64,000 nt of DNA from JAGVIE01 sp964520905. Lineage in GTDB: Bacteria; Bacteroidota; Ignavibacteria; UBA10030; SZUA-254. Position 1 is the stretch's first letter; the number at the start of each line of letters is the position of its first letter. The position numbers and the translations under genes were made by a program. A model generated the notes under the pieces. The model made no database searches. It worked only from the letters and a program-made list of their open reading frames with translations, and was not told where the DNA came from. Below, one piece after another: positions 15,646 to 23,992 of this stretch. The DNA lies in the NCBI GenBank assembly GCA_964520905.1, contig CAZFQL010000006.1, forward strand, positions 62,001 to 126,000. The letters run 5' to 3'.

Positions 15646-17650
15646 TGACTGCTTCCAGCACCAACTCAGCAATATCTTTCACTTGTACACGCTCTACCGC
15701 TTCTTTATCCTTCACGCCATCTGTCATCATCGTCATGCAGAACGGGCAGGCAGTACCAATTACATCGGGGTCGAGTGTGAGAGCTTCTTCCGTGCGTTCG
15801 TGGTTAACTCGCTTGCCAATTGTTTCTTCCATGAACATCCTCGCACCGCCTGCACCGCAGCAGAAGCCCTTGTCACCGGAACGCCTCATCTCAACTGTCT
15901 TTACTCCCGGAATTGATTTAATTGCCTCTCGTGGCGCATCATAAATCTCATTATAACGACCAAGATAACACGAATCGTGGTAAGTTATCTTAGCTTTATT
16001 TTCTTTCGAGAGTTTTAATTTGCCGGAGTTAATCAATCCCATAATGAAATCTGTATGGTGCACAACCTCGTACTTCCCTCCGAATTGGGGATACTCATTC
16101 TTCATGATATTGAAGCAATGCGGACAGGTTGTGACAATTTTCTTGAACTTGTACTTGCCCATCGTGGCAACATTATCGTTGATGAGCATCTGGGCAAGAT
16201 ACTCGTTGCCAGCGCGTCGTGCTGGATCGCCGTTACATTTTTCTTCAGTGCCGAGAATTGCAAAATCAATCCCGGCAATTTGCATGAGTTTAGAGAATGC
16301 TTTTGTCACTTTCTTGTATCTCTCATCGTACGAACCTGCACATCCAACCCAGAATAACACATCGACCTCTTGCTTAGTCGACATGAGTGGAATATTCAAC
16401 CCTTCTGCCCAATCGGCTCGTGTGGTATGGCTAAACGCCCAAGGTGCAAAGTTGCGCTCAAGGTTTTGAAAAACAACCTGCATCTCCTTCGGGAAACGTG
16501 ACTCGTTTAGCACAAGATACCTCCGCATATCTATTATCGAATCTATATGCTCGATCTGCACCGGGCATTCCTGAACACATGCCATACATGTTGTGCATGC
16601 CCAGAGTTCGTCTTCGGTGATGTAATTGTCGATTAAATGTTTCTTTAAGAGATTATCAATTGACAATTCGCCATTAGCCATTAGCAATTGGCTATTCAAG
16701 ATGTATGGAGCTTTCTCCAAAAGACGATGTCGGATATCCACAATAATTTTCTTTGGAGAGAGCGGCTTACCGGTGATATTTGCCGGGCAAGAAGCAGTGC
16801 ATCTTCCACACTCTGTACAAGTGTAGCCATCCAACAATTGCTTCCAAGTTAAATCTTCAACATCAGATGCGCCAAACATTGTAGCCGTTTCATCAGCAAG
16901 ATTTAGATTTCTGATACTTCCGCGATTTTCAAGTTTAGCCAGATAAACATTCGGTATTGATGAGAGAATATGAAGATGCTTTGAGTAAGGAAGATAATTC
17001 ATGAACACAAGCACAACAAAGATATGTATCCACCAAAAGAAATTGAACCAAAATTCCATCTGTTCTCTCGTGAGATTGGAAAACAATCCTGCGAGAACAT
17101 TTGAAAAGATTCGTGCATTACTAGTAGCCATATTAGCATTAGCTATGTTCGTGGCATTCTGCAGAAACATAGAGCACATTACGGTGAGTATCAACAAAAG
17201 AATAATTGTTGCATCAAAGCGGGCATGGCCGCTCACATCAAGCCGTTTGGGGGGAGCGATATATCGTCTGAAAAGCGCAAAGAGAATTGAGCAGATAACA
17301 AGCAATCCAAAAATATCCTGTAATAATACAAGTGGTCCATAAATCGGACCAAGAAATGAAAACGAAAAGCCGCTATAGATTCCTTCACCAATTGATTCGA
17401 GAATCGCAAGTAGAAGAATAACGAACCCCCAAAAAATGAAAAAATGCATCATACCGGCGATTGGTTCGCGCAGTAATTTAGTCTGTCCGAATGCTACGGA
17501 TAGAACATTCTTCAAACGTTCCGGCAAATTATCTGATCGTTTTTCCGGTTTACCTATTTTTAAATACGAAATAAGTTTTCGGACGTTATATCCGAATAAT
17601 AATAATGATCCAAAAAAGATCAATAGGAAGATGATGGTTTTTATCGTCAT
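15641..17650 (-). CDS. membrane-bound Fe-S oxidoreductase (heterodisulfide-reductase-like, EtfD type)
   Basis: A 669-residue protein with five to six N-terminal membrane segments (about 1-230), two 4Fe-4S motifs (CTECGRCTASCP near 280 and CTTCMACVQECP near 365) and two C-terminal cysteine-rich CCG-type domains (VGCAGSYDERYKK; CYLGRYNEIYDAPR...CCGAGGARMF). This layout matches proteins that move electrons between electron-transfer flavoprotein or other soluble donors and membrane quinone. No etfAB is visible nearby, so the partner is inferred. Residues about 318-333 (LNSQLLMANGELSIDN) look repeat-derived. The 3' end is duplicated beyond the hicBA genes. Confidence 0.85.
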   Translation of the reverse strand: MTIKTIIFLLIFFGSLLLFGYNVRKLISYLKIGKPEKRSDNLPERLKNVLSVAFGQTKLLREPIAGMMHFFIFWGFVILLLAILESIGEGIYSGFSFSFLGPIYGPLVLLQDIFGLLVICSILFALFRRYIAPPKRLDVSGHARFDATIILLLILTVMCSMFLQNATNIANANMATSNARIFSNVLAGLFSNLTREQMEFWFNFFWWIHIFVVLVFMNYLPYSKHLHILSSIPNVYLAKLENRGSIRNLNLADETATMFGASDVEDLTWKQLLDGYTCTECGRCTASCPANITGKPLSPKKIIVDIRHRLLEKAPYILNSQLLMANGELSIDNLLKKHLIDNYITEDELWACTTCMACVQECPVQIEHIDSIIDMRRYLVLNESRFPKEMQVVFQNLERNFAPWAFSHTTRADWAEGLNIPLMSTKQEVDVLFWVGCAGSYDERYKKVTKAFSKLMQIAGIDFAILGTEEKCNGDPARRAGNEYLAQMLINDNVATMGKYKFKKIVTTCPHCFNIMKNEYPQFGGKYEVVHHTDFIMGLINSGKLKLSKENKAKITYHDSCYLGRYNEIYDAPREAIKSIPGVKTVEMRRSGDKGFCCGAGGARMFMEETIGKRVNHERTEEALTLDPDVIGTACPFCMTMMTDGVKDKEAVERVQVKDIAELVLEAVS
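16653..16700. repeat. repeat-like insertion inside the Fe-S oxidoreductase gene
   Basis: AT-rich segment with GCCATTAGCCATTAGC and CAATTGacaatt/aattgg motifs, read in frame as LNSQLLMANGELSIDN between the two 4Fe-4S motifs. The composition differs from the gene around it and resembles the caattagccattagc-type repeats that I recall from other genomes. Support is weaker than for the other repeats. Confidence 0.4.
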
Positions 17651-17680
17651 AGATATTACAGGTATGCTCTGATTATATTT

Positions 17681-18586
17681 TCAATCTTTGAGTAATAGAT
17701 CGCCTTCAAAGACAGTAACTGCTTTACCACCGACTTTAACGAAGACTGGTCTTTTGCCGTCCACATCTAATTCTACCATTACTCGTCCTCGCCTGCCGAT
17801 AGCATCACCTTGTTCTCCCTGAAAAATACATTTGCCGTCCTGCGCTTGAAGTAATCCATTATTATATAGAATTACTGCGAGCGATGCATGTGAAGATCCA
17901 GTAACAGGATCCTCATTGATACCGTCGTTGGGTGCGAAGAATCGTGAGTGCACTTTCGAATCCCTGTCAACAGTCTCTGTCGTAAATACGCATATACCAT
18001 GAAGATTACGAGACTCCAGGAAGTATGACATCATCACAAAATTGGGTTTAACAGTAAAAAGTGTGTGCAGACGTTTGACGGCAACAAAAAGATAGTTATC
18101 ACGGAGCGGCGGAAAATTACCGTCATATTCCGATTGGGTTATATTGAGTAGCCGAACAAGCTCAATTTTTTGTTGATTACTCGATTGGAAATTGGGAAGC
18201 TTCATTCCGAGCATCACTGTAATCGAATTGTTTTCCTTGGTAACATCGAGCGGCAGAATACCGGAATTAGTCTCAAGTTTAAAATGATATTCGCCGTCTT
18301 TCTCCATCCCCATTCTGCCTTCTTCTGCAAGGGCGTGAAAACTGGCAACGGTAGCATGACCACAAAGCGGTACTTCAATAGTCGGTGTGAACCAGCGAAT
18401 CCTGACATCCGCATCGAACTTGGACGGCGGTAATATAAATGCTGTCTCTGAAAGATTTAGCTCGCGGGCAATATCAGCCATTTGAGTCTCGGATAAATTC
18501 TTTGCCTCCAGAACTACGCCTGCCGGATTCCCGCTGAATGGTGTTTCGGTAAACGCATCTACATGTTTTATTTTGATTTTATTCAT
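17681..18586 (-). CDS. PhzF family isomerase-like protein
   Basis: A 301-residue protein of the PhzF/diaminopimelate-epimerase-like fold. HVDAFTETPFSGNPAGVVL is the family N-terminus; LSETAF carries the usual catalytic Glu; PLCGHATVASFHAL and DPVTGSSHASLAVILYN are the two anion-holding glycine motifs. PhzF itself isomerises a phenazine precursor, but most family members are housekeeping proteins of unknown substrate, and there are no phenazine genes here. It ends 31 bases after the Fe-S oxidoreductase gene starts. Confidence 0.88.
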   Translation of the reverse strand: MNKIKIKHVDAFTETPFSGNPAGVVLEAKNLSETQMADIARELNLSETAFILPPSKFDADVRIRWFTPTIEVPLCGHATVASFHALAEEGRMGMEKDGEYHFKLETNSGILPLDVTKENNSITVMLGMKLPNFQSSNQQKIELVRLLNITQSEYDGNFPPLRDNYLFVAVKRLHTLFTVKPNFVMMSYFLESRNLHGICVFTTETVDRDSKVHSRFFAPNDGINEDPVTGSSHASLAVILYNNGLLQAQDGKCIFQGEQGDAIGRRGRVMVELDVDGKRPVFVKVGGKAVTVFEGDLLLKD

Positions 18587-18588
18587 TT

Positions 18589-19449
18589 TTAATTAGAAGG
18601 TAAATGTAACGCCGTTAATATTTTTCTTTCTTTTATATAATAAAGATAATCGCCTATTGAGAAATATGTTTCCGGGTGCAGCGCTTTCGTATTCGTGTTC
18701 ATGCATCCCCGGTATATTACATTATTCATTCTCCGCTCAACTACAACAATATCCTGCCGATACCCGGAAGGATGCAGTACAGCATCGAGCGGTTCATAAT
18801 AAGTAAATATATAAAGATTCTGCGTCTCTATATACTCTATCATCTCGATATTCTTTTTACTACCAATTGCCTTACGAGTGATAGTATTAAATTCAGGACT
18901 CATCTGAGATTGGCTATCAAACGAATTAGGAAATTTTCTAAGATCGACTTCCTCTTCCGATGCTTTTCGTATAATACTATTTATTTCATCAGGATCTATT
19001 TCTCTGATGTATTCACCATCGGATGGATTCATTACATAATACAATTTATTTTCGTAAGTATCTTTTGACGTATATATTGAACCTTTATTTGAAAACAAAA
19101 ATGTGATATCTTCATTCATCCATAATTGTTTTCCGGTTTTTATATCGAATGCATAAATCTTCTTATGATCCGGCATATCGGGTGTTGCATAACCATGGAT
19201 CAAAAGAATATTCTTATGAATGCTCTCAATCCCGACCCACCATTTCTCGTTCAAGGAGACATCTTTCCACAACACCTTTCCACTTTGTTGCTCAACGCAG
19301 AAGAAAGTAACAGATTTTGAATCCACATTCCGATCTTCACCTACCAATAACCCATCTTCGCAATTCATCAACCGCCAGAGAATTCCTTCGGTCGAATATT
19401 CCCACGCGGTCTCAAGGTTGAGATGAAAAAGCTTATTGATTAAACCCAT
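18589..19449 (-). CDS. PQQ-like propeller protein (possibly DUF4905)
   Basis: A 286-residue cytoplasmic protein without signal peptide. WEYSTEGILWRLMNCEDGLLVGE, QSGKVLWKDVSLNEKWW and IKTGKQLWMNEDITFLFSNKG are PQQ/WD-like blades. The overall look, starting LFHLNLETAWEYS, resembles the DUF4905 family of Bacteroidota, but I am not certain. No catalytic residues are recognisable. It stops two bases before phzF starts, so the two are probably co-transcribed. Confidence 0.55.
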   Translation of the reverse strand: MGLINKLFHLNLETAWEYSTEGILWRLMNCEDGLLVGEDRNVDSKSVTFFCVEQQSGKVLWKDVSLNEKWWVGIESIHKNILLIHGYATPDMPDHKKIYAFDIKTGKQLWMNEDITFLFSNKGSIYTSKDTYENKLYYVMNPSDGEYIREIDPDEINSIIRKASEEEVDLRKFPNSFDSQSQMSPEFNTITRKAIGSKKNIEMIEYIETQNLYIFTYYEPLDAVLHPSGYRQDIVVVERRMNNVIYRGCMNTNTKALHPETYFSIGDYLYYIKERKILTALHLPSN

Positions 19450-19545
19450 ATTAGATCGTTAAAAATTTGGCATAAGATAATAATATCGCACCAGATTATC
19501 AAGAAAAATCATTTGAATGTGAAATATTACGAAAAACAGAATTGG

Positions 19546-20142
19546 TTATAGTCTAAAGTACTCTAAAATGACGGTTTTCATTTTCTGGAAAGCCTGTGCA
19601 CGATGGCTGATTTTGTTTTTAACCTCTAATGTAAGTTCAGCGAATGTTTGATCGTATCCGTTTGGTATGAATAGCGGGTCATAACCAAAACCTCCGGAAC
19701 CGCGAAGGTCACTTATAATCCTACCCTGACAAATGCCTTCTACTGTTGTCTCGATATTCGGTGCGATAAAAAAAGCGACACATCGAAATTGAGCTTTGCG
19801 TTGTCCGTAGGGAACCCCATATAGCTCCTTCAAAAGCTTCCAGTTATTATCTTCATAACTCACTTTTTCACCGGCATAGCGAGCAGAAATCACGCCCGGT
19901 GCCATCCCGAGATGAAATACCTCAAGTCCGGTATCATCAGCCAGTGTTGGAAGTTGAGTCAACTGGAAAATCTCGCGTGCCTTCTTTACAGCATTCTGTT
20001 CAAGAGTATTGCCATCTTCAATAACTTCCGGCAGTTCAGGATAATCGAATAAACTGAGGAACTCAATAGGGAGACTACCAAGAATCGCCTGAATCTCTTT
20101 TAACTTTCCTCGATTATGTGTAGCGAGAATTATTTTCGGCAT
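19546..20142 (-). CDS. rdgB: non-canonical purine NTP pyrophosphatase, RdgB/HAM1 family
   Basis: A 198-residue enzyme that hydrolyses dITP, ITP and XTP to monophosphates and keeps deaminated purines out of DNA. Family motifs are all present: ATHNRGKLKEI, LADDTGLEV, GVISARYAGE, GSGGFGYDPLFIPNG and SHRAQAF. It lies 37 bases downstream of radA on the same strand, in a run of genome-maintenance and cofactor genes (nadK, radA, rdgB). Confidence 0.95.
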   Translation of the reverse strand: MPKIILATHNRGKLKEIQAILGSLPIEFLSLFDYPELPEVIEDGNTLEQNAVKKAREIFQLTQLPTLADDTGLEVFHLGMAPGVISARYAGEKVSYEDNNWKLLKELYGVPYGQRKAQFRCVAFFIAPNIETTVEGICQGRIISDLRGSGGFGYDPLFIPNGYDQTFAELTLEVKNKISHRAQAFQKMKTVILEYFRL

Positions 20143-20179
20143 GATCTGTTTGGCATATTAGAAATAATAGGATATGAAA

Positions 20180-21535
20180 TCAACCGAGAAGAATTTTTAT
20201 CGCATCCTCTATTCGCTCAACTCCAACAAGCTCGATGCCGTTGGAGTGCTGTAATCCTTTAAGATTGTTTTTCGGAAGTATTATTTTTTGAAAGCCGAGC
20301 TTCGCAGCTTCCTGTACCCTTTTATCGATTTGACTGACCGTACGAACTTCTCCACCCAATCCAATTTCACCTACAGCTACAATTTGTGAATCAATAGACT
20401 TATCTCGAAGACTCGAAATAATGGATGCGGCTATTCCCAAATCCACTGCAGGTTCATCAACCCGAACGCCGCCGGCAATATTCACAAAAACATCGTACTG
20501 ACCAAGTAAAATACCAAGCCGCTTTTCCAATACCGCGGTGAGCAAACCAAGTCTTCGATAATCAAAACCGGTTGTATTCCTTTGAGGAACACCGTAACTC
20601 GTCGGTGTGACAAGCGCCTGTACTTCAATGAGTATGGGCCGACTTCCTTCAACACTTGCAACTACAGTTGACCCTGAAGCGCCGAAGGATCTCTCCGAGA
20701 GAAACACTTCGGATGGATTTTTCACTTCCTGCAATCCGGTATCACGCATCTCGAATACGCCGATCTCGTTTGTCGAACCAAAGCGATTCTTGATTGCTCG
20801 AAGAATTCGGTATGCATAATGCCGATCACCTTCAAACTGAAGTACAGTATCAACCATATGCTCTATAACTTTGGGACCTGCGATAACTCCCTCTTTGGTA
20901 ACGTGACCGATTAGAAAAACCGGAATGGATTTCTCTTTAGCGATACGCGTAAATAACGCCGTCGATTCACGAACCTGTCCGACACTGCCCGCAGAACTTT
21001 CAAACTGCGGTCGAAACATTGTCTGGATCGAATCCACTATGATAACATCGGGCGGGGATCGCTCAATCACTTCAGAGATGATATCAACATTGGTTTCGGC
21101 AAGAACCAAGAACGAATCGTTCGCATCAAAATCTAACCTCTCTGCGCGCATTTTTATCTGCTTCGCTGATTCTTCACCTGAAATGTAAAGAGTAATACTT
21201 TTTTTCAATTGTGAAGCTAACTGCATCATCAATGTCGATTTGCCGACTCCGGGATCACCTCCAAGAAGGATAACTGACCCGAGCACGATGCCGCCGCCCA
21301 ACACCCGATCGAATTCACTTATGGATGTTTGAAGACGTTGATCATCAACAATATCGACTTCACTCAACGGGAGCGCCCTGATGTCCGAGCCTTTTACTAC
21401 CTTTCGTGCTGAAACTTTCCGGGCAACTTCCTCGACGAACGAATTCCATTCACTGCAATTTGGACACTTGCCTGTCCAACGCGGCGATTCATACCCACAA
21501 GATTGGCAAACATATTTTGATTGGAGTTTAGCCAC
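20180..21535 (-). CDS. radA: DNA repair protein RadA (Sms)
   Basis: A 451-residue branch-migration ATPase of recombination. N-terminal C4 zinc finger with cysteines at 10, 13, 24 and 27 (CQSCGYESPRWTGKCPNC), Walker A GGDPGVGKST near 90, the RadA-specific KNRFG motif near 250, and a C-terminal Lon-like domain (GGVRVDEPAVDLGIAASI). The start is GTG at 21535, directly after the nadK stop with no gap, which indicates coupled translation. Confidence 0.96.
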   Translation of the reverse strand: MAKLQSKYVCQSCGYESPRWTGKCPNCSEWNSFVEEVARKVSARKVVKGSDIRALPLSEVDIVDDQRLQTSISEFDRVLGGGIVLGSVILLGGDPGVGKSTLMMQLASQLKKSITLYISGEESAKQIKMRAERLDFDANDSFLVLAETNVDIISEVIERSPPDVIIVDSIQTMFRPQFESSAGSVGQVRESTALFTRIAKEKSIPVFLIGHVTKEGVIAGPKVIEHMVDTVLQFEGDRHYAYRILRAIKNRFGSTNEIGVFEMRDTGLQEVKNPSEVFLSERSFGASGSTVVASVEGSRPILIEVQALVTPTSYGVPQRNTTGFDYRRLGLLTAVLEKRLGILLGQYDVFVNIAGGVRVDEPAVDLGIAASIISSLRDKSIDSQIVAVGEIGLGGEVRTVSQIDKRVQEAAKLGFQKIILPKNNLKGLQHSNGIELVGVERIEDAIKILLG

Positions 21536-22423
21536 TTACTGCTTCTCTTTCCTTACATCTTTTACCCACATTAGTTTCGTTCTGAGAAGGTCGAAGTATG
21601 TGCGCCCCTTGCGTTTTACAAGCTTCACTCTGAAAGGAGCCATTTGAATGGAAAACTCTGCAGGTGTGTCGTAAAACTTTTCTTCCTGCCCATCGATCGT
21701 GATGTGAACCGGCGGATGACCTGCTGGAATCTTCACACGAATGATGCATCGATACGGCACAATAACAGGCCGCGCGGATAGTGTATGCGGTGATATCGGA
21801 TTAATCGTTAAAACATCGCTTCCGGGAACAACAATCGGTCCGCCCGTTGCGAGAGAATAAGCTGTTGAACCGGTCGGCGTGCTAAGTATGATTCCGTCTG
21901 CAACATAAGTTGCAAGGTAATCTCCATCTACATAAGTCTCGATATCTATTACACGAGAAGATGAACCACGATCTATGACAATATCATTTAATGCGAAATA
22001 TTTGTTCGTGTCGCTGAGAGCTGTTGCCATGATTGTCAATCGTTCTTCGATTAGAAAATTACCGGAGGTAATATCATCTATACAATCATTCATCTCGTCA
22101 ATGGAAACCTCAGCAAGGAAACCCAATTTCCCAAGGTTCACACCAAGAATAGGTATTCCATGCGGGCTGACAATGCGTGCAGCAGTAAGCATAGTTCCAT
22201 CGCCACCCAAAGAAATCAACATATCACATCGTTTGATAATCTCTGACTCGGTCACCATGAAATTATTGTCAACAGTCAGCCCTGCACCCGATTCGTTGAA
22301 CCACTGACCTAACTCCCGGTGAATCACAAATGGGATTTTCTTCAACGTAAGATATCCGATGAGATTTTCGGTTACTTCCCTTATTGCCGGCTTGCGAATA
22401 TTTCCAACTATTCCGAATCTCAT
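21536..22423 (-). CDS. nadK: NAD kinase
   Basis: Phosphorylates NAD to NADP. The GGDGT nucleotide-binding motif is at residues 73-77 when counted from the ATG at 22423, followed by NDIVIDRG and the NAD-binding LSTPTGSTAYSLATGG. A TTG start at 22432 would add three residues (MNI) and overlap the upstream stop as TTGA; the ATG gives MRFGIVGN, the usual beginning. About 295 residues, normal length. It is coupled to radA downstream. Confidence 0.94.
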   Translation of the reverse strand: MRFGIVGNIRKPAIREVTENLIGYLTLKKIPFVIHRELGQWFNESGAGLTVDNNFMVTESEIIKRCDMLISLGGDGTMLTAARIVSPHGIPILGVNLGKLGFLAEVSIDEMNDCIDDITSGNFLIEERLTIMATALSDTNKYFALNDIVIDRGSSSRVIDIETYVDGDYLATYVADGIILSTPTGSTAYSLATGGPIVVPGSDVLTINPISPHTLSARPVIVPYRCIIRVKIPAGHPPVHITIDGQEEKFYDTPAEFSIQMAPFRVKLVKRKGRTYFDLLRTKLMWVKDVRKEKQ

Positions 22424-22428
22424 GATGT

Positions 22429-22746
22429 TCAAGCTGATGGTGGTTGTTGTTCGGGGGATGGCTGTTGTGAAGCGGGTTTCGGCGCTTTACTAACCTCATC
22501 GACATAGTTGAGTCGTAGTTCTTGTAGAACTGTTGTAAACATTCTCTCTTCATCGGGTGTGAGGTTGTTCTTCATTTTAGAATGAAGCATTTCCAGCAGA
22601 TCAATCGAGATTTGCGCCTGCTGAAGATCCTGCTCAATCTTATCCGTCATCGGATTTTTGAGCTTGCCCATGTGCTGAAGTGCGGCAGTCTGGAACATTA
22701 AAATAAGCTGTATAAGAAGTAATTCGTCTTTTTTGATTTGATCCAT
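22429..22746 (-). CDS. DUF1844 family protein
   Basis: About 105 residues from the ATG at 22746 (MDQIKKDELLL); the frame extends to 22797, but the extra residues are unlike the family. FQTAALQHMGKLKNPMT and AQISIDLLEMLHSKMKNNLTPDEE are characteristic of DUF1844, small helical proteins of unknown function that often lie near nadK or other housekeeping genes. The C-terminal tail is rich in Pro and Gln and probably disordered. It ends at the start of nadK, so it belongs to the nadK-radA-rdgB run. Confidence 0.8.
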   Translation of the reverse strand: MDQIKKDELLLIQLILMFQTAALQHMGKLKNPMTDKIEQDLQQAQISIDLLEMLHSKMKNNLTPDEERMFTTVLQELRLNYVDEVSKAPKPASQQPSPEQQPPSA

Positions 22747-22811
22747 ATTCTTTCCAAATGGTTGAGAAAAAGTAGGAAATTTATGACTGAAAAACAAACA
22801 GACGGAGCTAT

Positions 22812-22858
22812 CTTCCCGAAGGTTTACATTGATCGAGATTAGGAACCTTCGGGAAGGT
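22812..22858. repeat. paired palindromic repeat, copy 4
   Basis: CTTCCCGAAGGTT (22812-22824) and AACCTTCGGGAAG (22844-22856) are perfect inverted complements 19 bases apart, between the DUF1844 gene and the glycosyltransferase stop. Same family as 3727, 4347, 5526 and 30107. Confidence 0.75.
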
Positions 22859-22863
22859 AACTG

Positions 22864-23634
22864 TTATAACTTTTTTACGGTTTCCAATTCCCACAGTTTT
22901 GCATACTTTACAAACACATACGATGCAGATAGCATTGCAAGTATCAGTCCATGCATGCCGTCTAAGAAACCACGACGGAGAATGTACATCTTGAAAAATA
23001 AAAACGGAGGACGAACGATAATATCGTACAACGAAAATCTTTTACCTGCCTGTTTCATGTCTTCCGCCGCAAGCGTTGTGTATCTATTGAACTTCTCCAG
23101 ATAGTGATACAGAGTATCATCGGTATAATGAAGCAAGTCATGTTTCAATCTGCCGATTGTTCCATCTATACTTATTTTCTCGTGTACGCGTGAGTCATCG
23201 AATCGTACTTTCTTCCGCTTAAACAGGCGAACTACATAACCCGGATACCAGCCGTTGTGCTTGATCCACTTCCCCAAAAAATATGCTCGCCGTGCAACCT
23301 CATATCCGGTATTTATATCCGCAGTTCCACAAACAATATTTTTGATCTCTATAACAAGCTCTTCAGTAACTCTCTCGTCTGCATCCACCCAGAGTATCCA
23401 TTCTGAAGTGACATTATCCAACGCAAAGTTCTTTGCACCTGCGTATCCCAGCCACTCTTGTACAAATACTTTATCTGTGTATTGTTTAGCGAGATACACG
23501 GTTTGGTCAGTGCTTTGAGAATCGACAACAATTATCTCTTTAGCCCATGAGACGGATTGTAAACACTCAACGATATTATTCTCTTCGTTATGAGTTATGA
23601 CGATTACTGAGAGATTAAAGATCGTTGTATCCAT
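22864..23634 (-). CDS. family 2 glycosyltransferase (lipopolysaccharide core type)
   Basis: A 256-residue glycosyltransferase of the GT-A fold. LSVIVITHNEENNIVECLQSV is the nucleotide-sugar binding start, EIIVVDSQSTDQT and WVDADERV hold the metal-binding acidic residues, and KKVRFDDSRVHEKI follows. The end (FFKMYILRRGFLDGMHGLILAMLS...KYAKLWE) is the membrane-associating tail typical of WaaE/KdtX-like enzymes that add sugars to the lipopolysaccharide core. The acceptor is not known. It starts one base after the companion gene stops. Confidence 0.85.
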   Translation of the reverse strand: MDTTIFNLSVIVITHNEENNIVECLQSVSWAKEIIVVDSQSTDQTVYLAKQYTDKVFVQEWLGYAGAKNFALDNVTSEWILWVDADERVTEELVIEIKNIVCGTADINTGYEVARRAYFLGKWIKHNGWYPGYVVRLFKRKKVRFDDSRVHEKISIDGTIGRLKHDLLHYTDDTLYHYLEKFNRYTTLAAEDMKQAGKRFSLYDIIVRPPFLFFKMYILRRGFLDGMHGLILAMLSASYVFVKYAKLWELETVKKL

Positions 23635-23635
23635 G

Positions 23636-23992
23636 TCAGGAACTGTACTTATTCTTAAATATTTGTATTTCTTCTTTATTATTAGGCGGCATAAATCCCT
23701 TCTCTTCCTTCTCTCGCATTCGATACTCCCATAATTTTACGTTTGCCGTTAAAGTGTGTATTGCCGCGAGGCGCGCGATAATAAAACCATCCACTCCATT
23801 CAGAAACTTCATCTGACCAAAATATGCTTTCAGAAAAGATAATATCGTTGAGAAGAATATCGTTCCCCATCCTATTTGTAAGGAAGGATTATGATGAATT
23901 GCATCACCGGCATCGAGTGAAGTTATGTCGTTCAGTTTATCGATATATTCTTCAATGGTTTCATCTGAGTTTTTAAAGGGGACTGAATCCAT
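23636..23992 (-). CDS. orphan glycosyltransferase C-terminal tail-like membrane protein
   Basis: A 118-residue protein. Residues about 55-90 (FLKAYFGQMKFLNGVDGFI, then ARLAAIHTLTANVKLWE) align closely with the C-terminal tail of the adjacent glycosyltransferase, but the catalytic domain is missing. The N-terminal 45 residues are acidic and unlike a glycosyltransferase. It may be a remnant of a duplicated gene or a small membrane partner. It begins directly after the leuS stop and ends one base before the glycosyltransferase start. Confidence 0.6.
   Translation of the reverse strand: MDSVPFKNSDETIEEYIDKLNDITSLDAGDAIHHNPSLQIGWGTIFFSTILSFLKAYFGQMKFLNGVDGFIIARLAAIHTLTANVKLWEYRMREKEEKGFMPPNNKEEIQIFKNKYSS

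Noticed and set aside
22747..22797. Longer start for the DUF1844 gene (MFFSHKF...)
   Set aside because: The added residues are unlike the family, and ATG at 22746 gives the usual beginning.
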